A DNA stretch of 58,594 bases from Alteromonas lipotrueiana (GCF_019249245.1 NZ_JAESDK010000024.1:1-58594), one strand, 5' to 3'; positions 9,265 through 18,767 are shown, counted from the first letter of the stretch. Notes: generated from the letters alone by a model not told the origin. Numbers and translations: made by a program.

Positions 9265-10619
9265 GTGGAGCGGCTTCACAATCTTCATTTTTACATCGAA
9301 AGGTACGTGATTTTCTGGCCCCGCCGGCAGAATACGACTGGGTACTGGAAGCAGAATGGGCGCGCATTCAGCAAACCCCGGCAAAGGCACGACGCCTGCT
9401 ATATGGTATCGCTATTACCATATTGGCCTTAGTGCTTTGGGCTAATTTTGCCATTATTGATGAAGTAGCAAGAGGCGAGGGTAAGGTAGTGCCTTCGCAA
9501 AAACTACAGGTGGTGCAGTCGTATGACGGCGGTATTGTGCAGGATATTTTGATCCGCGAAGGCCAGCAGGTTGCCGCCGGTCAGGTGTTAGTAAGAGTCG
9601 ATCCCACCCGCTTTGTTTCTTCTTTACAAGAAAATGCCAGCCAGCAGGAAGGTCTGCAGGCAAAAGCAGATCGATTGCGGGCGTTGATAGACAACAGGCC
9701 ATTAGAGTTTTCGGTTTCGTTGGGTGAAAACGCAGCAATAAAAAGCGGTGAGCAGGCATTGTATCGTTCTAACCTTCAGGAGCTCGAACAATTGATGGGA
9801 GGTTACCATAGCCGAATTTCGCAAAAGCAGCAGGACTTAGCTTCTTACAAAGCTGAGTACGGGCAGTATAAACGTTCAAAAGAACTGATTGATCAGGAAC
9901 TGGCTGTTACCCGGCCCTTGTTAGCCAGCGGCGCGGTTTCACAAATGGACATTCTACGGCTAGAGCGTCAACAGGTTGAGCTTGACGGCAGCATACAGCG
10001 CGCCAGCGCCGCCATTCAACGCAGCGAGTCAACGATAACCGAAGAGCGCAATGCCCAGCAGGAGGCCCGGCTGCGTATGATCAACCAGTGGCGTCGTGAA
10101 TTAGCCGAAGCCACATCGAAGCTTGGCGTACTCAAGCAATCTAAAACAGGACTTGAAGACGTGGTAGCGCAGTCTGAACTTCGTTCGCCCATCAAAGGAA
10201 CGGTACAACGGTTATTGTTTAATACCGTGGGCGGCGTTATATCACCTGGCAGTCAGGTCGTTGAGATTGTGCCGCTAGATGACCAACTTATCGTGGAAGC
10301 GAAAATTTCTCCTAAGGATATTGCGTTTATTCAACTGGGCCAGCCAGCCATTTTAAAGTTCAGTGCTTATGATTTTGCTATTTATGGCGGAATGGAGGCC
10401 GAGGTCGAACACATCAGCGCCGATACAATTACCGACGATAAAGACAATACGTTCTATGTGGTCAGGCTTCGTACCGTGACCCCGGTAGGCGATGAACCTT
10501 TGGAAATTTTGCCCGGCATGACCGCGCAGGTTGATATTGTCACCGGCGAGCGCAGTGTCATGAACTTTATTCTTAAACCGATTTTAAATGCAGCGTCTTC
10601 GGCGCTTAAGGAGCGCTAA
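9261..10619 (+). CDS. HlyD-family type I secretion periplasmic adaptor (LapC-like)
   Basis: This 452-aa adaptor has a cytoplasmic N-terminus, one membrane segment (about residues 46-68), a biotinyl/lipoyl-like half (VVQSYDGGIVQDILIREGQQVAAGQVLVR), a long coiled coil with the ARPLL-like hairpin (TRPLLASGAVSQMDILRLER), and the HlyD C-terminal motif (LEILPGMTAQVDIVTGERSVMNFILKPI). It connects the ABC transporter to the TolC-like channel. Its ATG overlaps the stop of the transporter gene by 4 bp, indicating translational coupling. Confidence 0.95.
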   Translation: MSGAASQSSFLHRKVRDFLAPPAEYDWVLEAEWARIQQTPAKARRLLYGIAITILALVLWANFAIIDEVARGEGKVVPSQKLQVVQSYDGGIVQDILIREGQQVAAGQVLVRVDPTRFVSSLQENASQQEGLQAKADRLRALIDNRPLEFSVSLGENAAIKSGEQALYRSNLQELEQLMGGYHSRISQKQQDLASYKAEYGQYKRSKELIDQELAVTRPLLASGAVSQMDILRLERQQVELDGSIQRASAAIQRSESTITEERNAQQEARLRMINQWRRELAEATSKLGVLKQSKTGLEDVVAQSELRSPIKGTVQRLLFNTVGGVISPGSQVVEIVPLDDQLIVEAKISPKDIAFIQLGQPAILKFSAYDFAIYGGMEAEVEHISADTITDDKDNTFYVVRLRTVTPVGDEPLEILPGMTAQVDIVTGERSVMNFILKPILNAASSALKER

Positions 10620-10620
10620 G

Positions 10621-11217
10621 ATGGAACAAGCGCTCCTATTGAAAAACGCAGAAACCCCCTGGTTATGGGCTGCACATTTGCCGGCTTATGAAACGCTGGA
10701 TGCATTACCCGCTACGGTTTCTCTATGTTGGTTGGACGAATGCCATACGCAGTGGCCTGAGCTGGCGATGCGTCTTAAAGCTCAGGGGATTGAAACCGTT
10801 TTAGTCAGCAGCGAACTTAATTTGACACAAATGCAACAAGCGTTTGCGTTGGGGGTAAGAGGCTACTGCGACACCAAAATATCGTCGCAAACTTCTACTA
10901 CTATTGCCGTTACTGTCACTCACAACGGCCTGTGGGTACCCAATCACTTGTTGGCAAAAGTGGTAGGGAATTTAGCAACACTGCCTCAGTACCAGCGCCA
11001 GAGCCCTGTCACTGAAGCCACAGAAACGCTTACCGGCCGCGAAAAAATGGTAACGAATTTAATTCTTGAAGGCTGCAACAACCTGCAAATCAGCGAGCAG
11101 CTGAGTATAACAGAACGTACGGTAAAGCAGCACATCAGTGCTATTTTAAAAAAGTTCGCTGCCCGCGACAGGGTTGGATTACTACTGAAGCTTGGGCAGT
11201 TCAGAAAACTGGCCTAG
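10621..11217 (+). CDS. LuxR-type transcriptional regulator in the adhesin operon
   Basis: The ATG at 10621 is chosen because AAGGAG at 10608-10613 precedes it by 7 nt; an earlier in-frame ATG at 10588 lies inside the adaptor gene. The 198-aa protein ends with a LuxR-type helix-turn-helix (LTGREKMVTNLILEGCNN, then ISEQLSITERTVKQHI). The N-terminal part resembles a response-regulator receiver fold (AMRLKAQGIETVLVSS, ALGVRGYCDT), but no clear phosphoacceptor Asp pattern can be assigned. It probably controls adhesin or exporter expression, which is inferred from position. It starts 1 bp after the adaptor stop. Confidence 0.88.
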   Translation: MEQALLLKNAETPWLWAAHLPAYETLDALPATVSLCWLDECHTQWPELAMRLKAQGIETVLVSSELNLTQMQQAFALGVRGYCDTKISSQTSTTIAVTVTHNGLWVPNHLLAKVVGNLATLPQYQRQSPVTEATETLTGREKMVTNLILEGCNNLQISEQLSITERTVKQHISAILKKFAARDRVGLLLKLGQFRKLA

Positions 11218-11246
11218 CAATAATTAACGTGAACTGACGTAAAACT

Positions 11247-13157
11247 ATGACCCTAAATAAACAACTTTGGCTGACAATTGTTACGATAGTAGTGTTTAAC
11301 GGCGCTATCAGCTTTTGGTTACTTTTTATTTCAAGCCAGCAGATGTTCGAAGAGCAGTTGTATCTCAAAAACATTGATGACGCTAACTCATTGGCGATTG
11401 TGCTTACTCAGGCAGAGAAATCGCAAGCTTCAATAGAGCTTTTAACAGCCGCAAAGTTTGATGCCGGTCACTATGCGCGTATTGAGCTGACCAACACGGC
11501 CAATACATCGCTTATCAAGTTAGAGCATTATGAAACCCCAGAAGACATTCCAGATTGGTTTGTTCGATTGGTTGAGTTTGATATTCCGGTAGGTACCGCG
11601 CAGGTTGCAGAAGGGTGGAACCAGTTCGGTACCCTTTATATTGAAAGCCAGACCTCTTACGCGCTGCAAATGCTTTGGCAGCGATTTAAACAATTTATTG
11701 TCAGCCTGCTATTAGTGACCGTTATCATAGGGCTTGTTGGTTCAGTTATATTGCGAATGATAATTCGGCCCCTGGACGATATCGTGCAACAGGCCCACAG
11801 TTTTTCCCAACGTCGGTTTATTACCATAGCGCGGCCCTCTACACCTGACTTTGCTAAAGTTGTAGACGCCATGAACTCTTTGGCCACGCGATTCAAAACC
11901 ATTGTCATTGAAAACAATACACGTCTTGAAGACACCCGTTTTCGTAGTCAGCACGATCTGGTCACCGGGCTGTGTAACATTAATGCTTTTTTTACTCACC
12001 TTGAGTCGCAGTTACGCTACCGTGATACCGATGGTCAGAATGTGTTGCTGGTACACAGCCTTGCCAGTGAGCTTTACGATATTCAAACTGTGTTGGGCGA
12101 TGATTTTAATGAAGCCATACGTTTGTTTGCCGAGCGTATTGGTCACTTTTATCATACCCATCCAACGTATTACACCGACTTACGCATGGCTCGCATTAAC
12201 GAAACTGACATTGCTGTGCTGCTTACCGATGCTATCTCGCTTGATACACTTCAACAAAAGATGGAAAAGTCGCCAGATTTTAGTGGTGGGTTGCCGGTCA
12301 GTGATAACCAACATGCGTCTATTTGTACCGGCGGGGTCTATATTCGCGGTGATGAGGCCAGTTTTGAGTTAATGGACAGAGTTGATGCGCAGCTTGAAAA
12401 AGCCCAGTCACAAGCCACGCTTCTGTCTTTTAATCTTGAAGCCTTACCCGAGAAACGCTTTGAGCAAACCCCTAGTCAGTGGGCTCAGTTACTAAGTGAC
12501 CTACCAGGAACTCTTTCGGTTCACCGTGCTTTACTAAAAGACAGTCGTCAGTGCATTGTGCATCAGCAGGTCTTTTTTACGATGCCGGTAGACAACCAAA
12601 ATAAAAACTTAAGCTTTATTATGCGTAAGGCAAAAGAGTTTGGTGCGGTTCAACAACTTGATTTAATTTGTCTTGATGCAGTAATGCAACAATTACAACA
12701 ACATCCGGACGAAAAAATGGCCCTGTTGCTGTATCCTTCTTCAATTGGCAGTGAGGCCGCTCGCCAGGAAATCTATCAACAATTAGACACTCACCCTGAG
12801 CTGTTACCCCGTTTATCATTAGAACTACGAGAAAGTTCAGCGGCGCATTATCAGGCTGAATTTAAACACTTTTGTGAAGAACTTAAACGCCGCGGGGTAG
12901 GGATAGGGTTGAAGCGAGTTGGCGAAAGTTTTTCTCAGGTCTCAGATATACATGAGTATGGATTAGACTACATAAAAATAGACAGCGCCTATGTTTATGA
13001 TTTAAAAAATAATCAGACCAATCAAACCTATTTGCGTGGTTTATCCGATTTGGCTCACTCGCTTGGCATGAATGTTTTTGCTGACGGTGTGGGCTCGTCC
13101 CAGGATGAAAATATACTGTTTGAAATAGGTTTCGATGGCGTAGTGATACAACAGTAG
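11247..13157 (+). CDS. lapD: LapD-like c-di-GMP receptor with degenerate GGDEF and EAL domains
   Basis: The 636-aa protein has a first membrane helix (residues ~8-28), a periplasmic LapD/MoxY-type sensor domain (to ~150), a second helix (~152-176), HAMP (~177-225), then GGDEF-like and EAL-like domains. The GGDEF signature is replaced (RINETDIAVLL where RxGGDEFxxLL is expected), and the EAL site reads HQQVFF, so neither enzyme activity is expected. LapD proteins bind c-di-GMP in the dead EAL domain and hold LapG in the periplasm, protecting the adhesin. The lapG gene follows immediately. Confidence 0.9.
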   Translation: MTLNKQLWLTIVTIVVFNGAISFWLLFISSQQMFEEQLYLKNIDDANSLAIVLTQAEKSQASIELLTAAKFDAGHYARIELTNTANTSLIKLEHYETPEDIPDWFVRLVEFDIPVGTAQVAEGWNQFGTLYIESQTSYALQMLWQRFKQFIVSLLLVTVIIGLVGSVILRMIIRPLDDIVQQAHSFSQRRFITIARPSTPDFAKVVDAMNSLATRFKTIVIENNTRLEDTRFRSQHDLVTGLCNINAFFTHLESQLRYRDTDGQNVLLVHSLASELYDIQTVLGDDFNEAIRLFAERIGHFYHTHPTYYTDLRMARINETDIAVLLTDAISLDTLQQKMEKSPDFSGGLPVSDNQHASICTGGVYIRGDEASFELMDRVDAQLEKAQSQATLLSFNLEALPEKRFEQTPSQWAQLLSDLPGTLSVHRALLKDSRQCIVHQQVFFTMPVDNQNKNLSFIMRKAKEFGAVQQLDLICLDAVMQQLQQHPDEKMALLLYPSSIGSEAARQEIYQQLDTHPELLPRLSLELRESSAAHYQAEFKHFCEELKRRGVGIGLKRVGESFSQVSDIHEYGLDYIKIDSAYVYDLKNNQTNQTYLRGLSDLAHSLGMNVFADGVGSSQDENILFEIGFDGVVIQQ

Positions 13158-13201
13158 TGTTGGCTGTCACTTTATCGCCCCACTATTGGAGCAGTAATAT
13201 T

Positions 13202-13897
13202 ATGAAATGGCGAAGCAAATACACATGTATAGCGCTGGGCGCTGCTTTGCTATTGCCGCTTTGCTCTATAGGTGCTTCGTCGCTGATAGAGATCAACCTT
13301 AATAAGTTCTGGCAGGCCGCAGCGCGCGCAGGCACTGGCGATTTGAGCCACCAGAAACTTGAGCTCGCGGCTATTTTAAATAAAAAGGAAAGCCTTTCAA
13401 CCCGGCAAAAACTTGAGCAGGTGAATCGCTATTTTGATAAATGGGTCACCTACCAAACTGACGATATTGTCTGGCAACAAAACGACTACTGGGCAACCCC
13501 GGCTGAGATGCTTAGCAAGGCCCGGGGCGACTGTGAAGATTACGCTATCGCAAAGTACCTTTTTTTGCGAGAGTTGGGCCTGGAGTCTGCTCAGCTTCGG
13601 CTAATTTATGTAAAAGCCCGAATTGGTGGCCGACGCAGCTCGGTTACCCAGGCACATATGGTATTGGGTTACTATGGAGACAATAACAGCGAACCGTTAA
13701 TACTCGACAGTCTGCTGGCCGATGTCTTACCCGCCAGTCAACGTACCGATTTAACACCGGTATTCAGCTTCAATAGTCAGGGTATCTGGTCACAAGGCGC
13801 CGCAAAATCGGTGGGTTCGCCCACCGCGCGGCTTTCGCGATGGCGTAATTTGTTACAAAAACTGGATAATGAAGGCATTAATTTAAAACGATCGTGA
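13202..13897 (+). CDS. lapG: LapG periplasmic cysteine protease (BTLCP family)
   Basis: Start at 13202 is preferred: GGAG at 13188-13191 lies 10 nt upstream and the protein then opens with a clean signal peptide (MKWRSKYTCIALGAALLLPL). A GTG at 13157 overlaps the lapD stop but would add 15 residues before the signal peptide. The 231-aa protein carries the bacterial transglutaminase-like triad: C111 in ARGDCEDYA, H152 in TQAHMVLGYY and D169 in LILDSL. LapG cuts the adhesin retention module when LapD lacks c-di-GMP. The predicted target is the TAAGG site in the divergent adhesin. Confidence 0.93.
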   Translation: MKWRSKYTCIALGAALLLPLCSIGASSLIEINLNKFWQAAARAGTGDLSHQKLELAAILNKKESLSTRQKLEQVNRYFDKWVTYQTDDIVWQQNDYWATPAEMLSKARGDCEDYAIAKYLFLRELGLESAQLRLIYVKARIGGRRSSVTQAHMVLGYYGDNNSEPLILDSLLADVLPASQRTDLTPVFSFNSQGIWSQGAAKSVGSPTARLSRWRNLLQKLDNEGINLKRS

Positions 13898-14218
13898 ACT
13901 GCCTGTACAGATAGATAGCCTGGCGCAGGCAATATAAGTCTGCCTCGCAAAAAACATCATTTGGGCATGGCTGTTACAAACCTTACGTAGCCGATGCAAA
14001 CGCCCTCCCGTGGCATTCTTTCAAGATAAATATCAAACACTGAAAACTGCGAATTACCTAGCGGTTAGGGGGGCAAAAACAGGCCCGGTAGTGAACTTTA
14101 CTGTGGGTAGGGTCTTTCACACTTAATATCGTAGCCTAATACAAAAACACCGCACGAAAACTCGTGCGGTGTAGTTTGTTTAATGTATTTGAAAAGACTT
14201 TTAAGGCAGAGTGATAAG
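13898..14218. other. Intergenic region between convergent lapG and the glutaredoxin gene
   Basis: No gene is seen. It holds a partial inverted repeat after lapG (cctggcgcaggc...gcctgc, about 13918-13945) and one clear hairpin terminator at 14147-14172. Confidence 0.6.
14143..14172 (-). terminator. Rho-independent terminator of the glutaredoxin gene
   Basis: An 11-bp stem (ACACCGCACGA at 14147-14157 with its complement at 14162-14172) closes a 4-nt loop. On the minus strand it is followed by a T run (14147-14143). It lies 47 bp downstream of the gene ending at 14219. The plus-strand side is also moderately T-rich, so it may work in both directions. Confidence 0.85.
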
Positions 14219-14944
14219 CTACATAAACATCATCAGTAACGCGCCTACTATCATAAATAAATTTTCTGATAGTGAAACAAAGCCCAGTGGGACATTACTG
14301 CTGCCGCCGACACAAGCGCATTTTAATTCACGCTTATCTACATAAACTGCTTTGTAGACCGAAATTGCACCTACCACACCAATAAATAGCGAGAAGGGCG
14401 CCACCAACCAGGCCGAAAAGCCCGAAATCATACCAATACCGGCATAGGCTTCTACAAACGGGTAAATATAAGCGTATCGAAGATGACGCATTGCCAGTAG
14501 ATCGTACGTGATAAACATATTGGTAAAGCTATGTAAGTCCTGTAACTTCTGAACAGCCAACAAAATCATGGCGAAGCCAATAAACAACATAAGCGTAGGC
14601 ATAGACACTAAATCGCCAGGTAAAACCATGCCTATGGCGGCAGCCAATGCAACCCCAAAAATTGCAATAACAGGGGTATAAGAGGTCCCTTGTTGCCCGG
14701 CTTCGCCTTTACCAAAAAATTCACGCAGGTCGTCATACCCGCCCACACGTTCCCCATCAATAAAGGTTTGCGGGGTGGTATCTACCTGGTGTTTTTCTTT
14801 AAAAGCATCTATCTCTTCACGCGACCTAAGATAATGATCTTCTATTTCATATCCCTGACGCTCTAACAAATCTTTTGAACGTAGCCCAAACGGACAAATA
14901 TGTTCATCGGTCATCATACGGTACAAAACGGCGTGCTTGCTCAT
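14219..14944 (-). CDS. Glutaredoxin domain fused to a MauE/DoxX-like membrane domain
   Basis: Start at 14944 is chosen because AAAGGAG precedes it; an upstream in-frame start at 14992 adds 16 residues without support. Residues 1-85 are glutaredoxin-like, but the usual CPYC is CPFG (HICPFGLRSKDLL), so it would be monothiol; TTPQTFIDGERVGGYDDL is the cis-Pro and glutathione-site region. Four or more membrane helices follow (residues ~95-240), with a cysteine pair KCACVGGSS near the end, as in MauE-type membrane redox proteins. It probably passes reducing equivalents across the inner membrane; the partner is unknown. Confidence 0.82.
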   Translation of the reverse strand: MSKHAVLYRMMTDEHICPFGLRSKDLLERQGYEIEDHYLRSREEIDAFKEKHQVDTTPQTFIDGERVGGYDDLREFFGKGEAGQQGTSYTPVIAIFGVALAAAIGMVLPGDLVSMPTLMLFIGFAMILLAVQKLQDLHSFTNMFITYDLLAMRHLRYAYIYPFVEAYAGIGMISGFSAWLVAPFSLFIGVVGAISVYKAVYVDKRELKCACVGGSSNVPLGFVSLSENLFMIVGALLMMFM

Positions 14945-15259
14945 GGTCCACTCCTTTTGTTTATAAGAGGCAACTGTGTAAATACGTATCAAATTTTTGC
15001 TAAATTTGAAAAAGTCTCACAGTAATCGGGTGACTTATCTGATTTGTACATAGTTAAAGCAAATCATGTTCCTGACAGAAGCATCCGGGCTATTAACTTT
15101 AAGCGAACGTATTTGGATAACGGTTTCAAAGCTGAAATAGAGAGGGATCGCAAAACTGAAGTTTCAGGAAAAGTACAAAAAAAGAGAGGGTGAAAGCAAA
15201 CGTAAAAAAGGATAAATAGCTGCTACCCAAGGTGAGGATAGCAGCATAGAAAAAATATA
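14945..15259. other. Intergenic region between ybiT and the glutaredoxin gene
   Basis: No gene is seen. The part near 14960-15060 should hold the promoter of the glutaredoxin gene, and a hairpin at 15219-15245 may terminate ybiT. Confidence 0.5.
15204..15245 (-). terminator. Possible terminator of ybiT
   Basis: A 7-bp stem GCTGCTA/TAGCAGC (15219-15225 with 15239-15245) is followed on the minus strand, 10 nt beyond, by a T6 run (15209-15204). It lies just downstream of ybiT. The loop is long, so support is moderate. Confidence 0.45.
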
Positions 15260-16849
15260 TCAGGCAGCCCGATGATCGAGAAATTCTTCGTAGGTACCTT
15301 CAAAATTATGAATTTGCTGGTCTTTTATTTCAATTATCTGAGTGGCAAGTGATGAAACAAATTCACGGTCATGGCTCACAAAGATTACGGTGCCGTCAAA
15401 GTTCAGCATGGCGTTGTTTAACGCTTCGATAGATTCCATATCCAGGTGGTTTGTAGGTTCATCCATAACCAAAACATTGATATCCTGAAGCATAAGCTTA
15501 CCAAACAACAGGCGGTTTTTTTCGCCCCCTGAACACACCTTCACTTTTTTATTGAAGTCATCAGAACCAAACAACAAACGACCCAGCATCGCTTTTACCT
15601 GTAGATCATCATGCTTGGGACCGCGCCACTGTGACATCCAGTCAAATAAGGTCATATCACTGCTAAAGTGAGCACTGCTATCTTGGGGAATATAACCCAC
15701 GGCGGCATTTTCGGCCCACTTTACCACCCCTTCATTCGCCGGCAGTTCGTTAATAAGGCATTTTAATAGCGTCGTTTTACCGGCGCCGTTTTCACCAATA
15801 ATTGCAAGTCGTGAACCGGCTTCCAGTAACAGGTTTGCATCATCAAAAAGAGGCAAGTCTGGATACCCATGACCCAACCCTTCTAAGGTAATAGCCAGGC
15901 GGTGTAATTTTTTATGCTGTTTAAACTGAATATAAGGTTTGCGGCGACTCGACGCTTTGATATCGGTCAACTCTATTTTCTCAAGCCTACGAGCACGGGA
16001 TGTGGCTTGTTTAGCTTTTGAGGCATTAGCAGAAAAGCGTGCGACAAAGCCTTGCAGCTCTTCAATTTCAGCTGACTTTTTGGCATTGTCACTGTGTAGC
16101 TGCTCCTGCACCAGGGCTGCGGCTTCAGAATACGCATCGTAGTTGCCCGGATATATCCGCAACTCGCCATAATCGATATCAGCCATATGGGTGCAGACCG
16201 AGTTTAAAAAGTGACGGTCGTGGGAAATGATGATCATAGTTGATTTACGCTTGTTCAGCTCTTCAGCCAACCAGTGAATAGTGTAAATATCCAGGTTATT
16301 GGTAGGCTCATCCAGTAACAGGATGTCAGGCTCAGCAAACAAAGCCTGCGCCAGTAAAACCCGAACTTTTCGGCCGGGCGCGACTTCTTTCATCAAACCG
16401 AAATGGTACGACTCCTCAATGCCAGCAGCATTGAGGATATCACCCGCGCGGGCTTCGGCGGTATAACCATCCATTTCAGCAAACTGAGTTTCAAGATCGG
16501 CGACTCGCATGCCATCTTCTTCGGTCATTTCAGGATTGCTATAGATAGCATCGCGTTCCTGTTTAATTTCCCACAGTTCGCGATCGCCCATGATGACCGT
16601 ATCCACGACGCTCATTTCTTCAAACGCAAACTGGTCCTGACTCAAAATACCCAGCTTTGTACCCGGCGCAAAAGACACATTGCCTGCCGAAGGAGTAAGT
16701 TCGCCGCTCAAAATTTTCATAAAGGTCGATTTGCCTGAGCCGTTAGCTCCAATCAAACCGTAACGGTTACCGTTTCCGAATTTAGCAGAAATATTTTCAA
16801 ACAATGGCTCAGAGCCAAATTGCATTGTGATGTTGGCAGTGGTAATCAA
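15260..16849 (-). CDS. ybiT: ABC-F family ATPase YbiT
   Basis: The 529-aa protein matches E. coli YbiT (530 aa, from memory) from the start ([20 protein letters not shown]) through the Walker [18 protein letters not shown] and [18 protein letters not shown]. It has two ABC cassettes with a linker and no membrane segments. The second cassette has [26 protein letters not shown] and [20 protein letters not shown] proteins act on the ribosome in translation factor-like roles. It stands alone between two terminators. Confidence 0.95.
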   Translation of the reverse strand: MITTANITMQFGSEPLFENISAKFGNGNRYGLIGANGSGKSTFMKILSGELTPSAGNVSFAPGTKLGILSQDQFAFEEMSVVDTVIMGDRELWEIKQERDAIYSNPEMTEEDGMRVADLETQFAEMDGYTAEARAGDILNAAGIEESYHFGLMKEVAPGRKVRVLLAQALFAEPDILLLDEPTNNLDIYTIHWLAEELNKRKSTMIIISHDRHFLNSVCTHMADIDYGELRIYPGNYDAYSEAAALVQEQLHSDNAKKSAEIEELQGFVARFSANASKAKQATSRARRLEKIELTDIKASSRRKPYIQFKQHKKLHRLAITLEGLGHGYPDLPLFDDANLLLEAGSRLAIIGENGAGKTTLLKCLINELPANEGVVKWAENAAVGYIPQDSSAHFSSDMTLFDWMSQWRGPKHDDLQVKAMLGRLLFGSDDFNKKVKVCSGGEKNRLLFGKLMLQDINVLVMDEPTNHLDMESIEALNNAMLNFDGTVIFVSHDREFVSSLATQIIEIKDQQIHNFEGTYEEFLDHRAA

Positions 16850-16877
16850 ATCAGGTATCCAGAGGGTAATATCAGAA

Positions 16878-16904
16878 GAAAAAAACAGGCTCTATGCCAG
16901 AGCC
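16878..16904 (-). terminator. Rho-independent terminator of the winged-helix regulator gene
   Basis: A 6-bp stem GGCTCT/AGAGCC (16888-16893 with 16899-16904) is followed on the minus strand by a T run (16886-16879, broken only by one G at the base). It lies about 160 nt downstream of the gene ending at 17064 and upstream of ybiT. Confidence 0.7.
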
Positions 16905-17063
16905 GAGGGCGCGCAATATAAAGAATCGCGCCCGCTATGTCGAGGAAATTTTAACCATCATTAAAAAAATTGCTACCCAATAATTTAAAAAATACAGTTA
17001 TGATGTTGATATAAAAGAATAATTGTATGAAAGGGAAAGCGGTAGGGTTGTTTTTGCAGTGTG

Positions 17064-17435
17064 TTACCAAAAGTGCAATTTTAACCAGGCACGCCAGCGA
17101 CGAAGCCAGTAGTGGGTTGGCTGAGACTCACCAGACGAATAAGTTAACCGGTAGCCGGTTTTAGTAATCGCTTCGATATGCCATATATGCGAGCCAGGCA
17201 GACATTTGAGCTCTTTTTTTAGTCGATATACCACATGATTAATAAGATCTTCGCTAACCACATTATGTCGCCAAATAATATTGCGTATATGGTCACGGGT
17301 AACCACGGCATGAGGGTGTTCTAACAGCAAGGCTAACAGCGCCGCACATTGAGGCGACAATATTTTGGTGTTTCCCTGAGCATTCCTTACCGTATGGGTA
17401 CTTGCGTCGTAGCGTAAGAAAGTAGAGGAACTCAT
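17064..17435 (-). CDS. Small OmpR/ToxR-type winged-helix DNA-binding protein
   Basis: Start at 17435 is set by GAGGAGG seven nt upstream. An in-frame extension to 17501 exists but has no comparable site. The 123-aa protein is almost only a winged-helix domain: a beta hairpin (YDASTHTVRN), helix 1 (LSPQCAALLALLLEHPHAVVTR), the recognition region (VSEDLINHVVYRLKKELK) and the wing (IEAITKTGYRLTY). A Trp-rich tail (WLRRWRAWLKLHFW) follows. No receiver or membrane domain is attached, so it may be a stand-alone or ToxR-like fragment regulator. Target unknown. Confidence 0.8.
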   Translation of the reverse strand: MSSSTFLRYDASTHTVRNAQGNTKILSPQCAALLALLLEHPHAVVTRDHIRNIIWRHNVVSEDLINHVVYRLKKELKCLPGSHIWHIEAITKTGYRLTYSSGESQPTHYWLRRWRAWLKLHFW

Positions 17436-17650
17436 AGCACAGCCTCCTCGAACGGGATTATATAAAGAGAATAGCATATAAGGGGGCGTCCAGACGGTCA
17501 TCAGACCCGTTAACCAAACCAGTTATCGTTAACTAATGAAATGCCAATGAAATATAAATTGATCGCTTCTTTCATAACAATGTCATGCAAGTTTCAGTGG
17601 ATTGTCAGGGTCTTTATTTATTGAGGGTATAGACTTAGTGGCGCTACACA

Positions 17651-17674
17651 GAAGTAGAAGTAGAAGTAGAAGCA
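17651..17674 (+). repeat. Hexanucleotide tandem repeat (GAAGTA x3 plus GAAGCA) upstream of the DUF3718 gene
   Basis: Three perfect GAAGTA units and one GAAGCA unit lie 42-65 bp before the ATG at 17716. Short tandem repeats in a 5' region can change length by slippage. Whether this one alters expression is not known. Confidence 0.8.
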
Positions 17675-17715
17675 GCATAATTTTGCTTATATCAAATAAA
17701 ACCGAAGGAAATGTC

Positions 17716-18117
17716 ATGAATAAATTCAAAGCTATACCTTTTGGTCTTACGTTTGTGGCGATGTCTGCGGGTGTTAGTACCGCATTGGCCAACAGCTACC
17801 CCCAAGAAATAGAAAAAGATTTAATTTCAGTTTGTCGGCACGCGGCTGAAAATAATCGTGGAAATTTACACCATGCTGTATTGCAAATGGCGCCAGGTAA
17901 TAGAATTGCCGGTCCTACCTACAAAATGTTAGGCAAAGGATTAATGTGCAACGGTATGACAGTCGCTAACTTTGCCAGTTATTACGGCGCTGACGAGACA
18001 CTGCGTATTTTTGAACGTTACAGCGATCCGTTAACACCTACTGTCGAAATTAAAGACCTGGAAACTGTTCGGGTAGTGCCTGACGATATTAATGCGGTAA
18101 TGGTGGCCGCGAAATAG
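17716..18117 (+). CDS. Exported DUF3718-family protein
   Basis: The ATG at 17716 follows AAGGAA and opens a signal peptide (MNKFKAIPFGLTFVAMSAGVSTALA), giving 133 aa. A longer frame from 17602 would read through the hexamer repeat and is not favoured. The mature part (DLISVCRHAAENNRGNLH, then GLMCNGMTVANFASYYGADE) matches the DUF3718 pattern with its CNG motif, a small secreted family common in Alteromonadales. No function is known. It stands alone. Confidence 0.75.
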   Translation: MNKFKAIPFGLTFVAMSAGVSTALANSYPQEIEKDLISVCRHAAENNRGNLHHAVLQMAPGNRIAGPTYKMLGKGLMCNGMTVANFASYYGADETLRIFERYSDPLTPTVEIKDLETVRVVPDDINAVMVAAK

Positions 18118-18585
18118 CAACTCGCTATGCGGTTGCGATAACACCCATGGAGTAACCAATAGACAAAACGATTCAGCAAGCTTGATTTTAATTCTGGGAA
18201 AAGCTTTCAATATGAGTAGAAAGCCTGACTTCATCAGATAGCATAAATTGCACCCAAAAGCTGGAATTTCAAAGGTTGTAAGCACAAATAGTTAAAAAGC
18301 ATGTGACCCTGCCTTTGCAATACCCTGAATCAATATAATGGCGAAATAGTCGGTTATCGCAATCTTCTTTTCTGTAGAACAACGCGGGTATCAGCCCTGA
18401 CTACGTAATTGTTCATCCCCAGGCGGATTTGTTGGCAACAGCCAGCAAATTCGCTTTTCTCAAAGTGCCCCAGCTCGTCTAAAACCCTTTCTTAGATAAA
18501 ACTGAACCACTGTTCAGTATCGATAAAGCTTCAGTCTTTGTATTGTAAATCGGCAGGACAAACCTGCCTTAAAAAGGAGCTTATG
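18118..18585. other. Non-coding stretch before the bacteriocin-like peptide
   Basis: No gene is recognised. It holds a strong terminator (18423-18458) and a 6-bp-stem hairpin GGCAGG/CCTGCC (18552-18568) directly before the ribosome-binding site of the next peptide, which could affect its translation. Confidence 0.5.
18423..18458 (+). terminator. Strong rho-independent terminator
   Basis: A 14-bp stem with two G-U pairs (18423-18436 with 18441-18454), loop AACA, is followed by TTTT. It lies about 300 nt after the DUF3718 gene and would end that transcript before the bacteriocin-like region. Confidence 0.75.
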
Positions 18586-18767
18586 ATGAAAGAAATAGAT
18601 AACAAGGATTTGGAAAATATCAGCGGGGGGCGCCGCTAGCATACGGTATAGCTGGAGCCTATGCCTATGAAGCTGTGGGTGGCAAAGCCGGCCTCGACCG
18701 GTATTTTTCCAATGGCTGGGCATCCACCAAGTCTTCCTTACGTTACTGTTATCGAAAACTAAACTGA
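18586..18767 (+). pseudogene. Double-glycine leader bacteriocin-like precursor, frameshifted in a G6 run
   Basis: AAGGAG precedes the ATG at 18586 by 6 nt. The frame reads MKEIDNKDLENISGG, a typical double-glycine leader, then stops at TAG 18637-18639 after two Arg codons. If the G6 run (18625-18630) had one more G, or ribosomes slipped by -1, translation would go on as APLAYGIAGAYAYEAVGG and further to TGA 18767. That gives a 60-aa precursor with a Gly/Ala-rich core and one Cys. A small membrane protein gene follows 36 bp later and could be its immunity gene. The break could be a mutation, a phase-variable tract, programmed slippage or a sequencing error. Confidence 0.65.
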
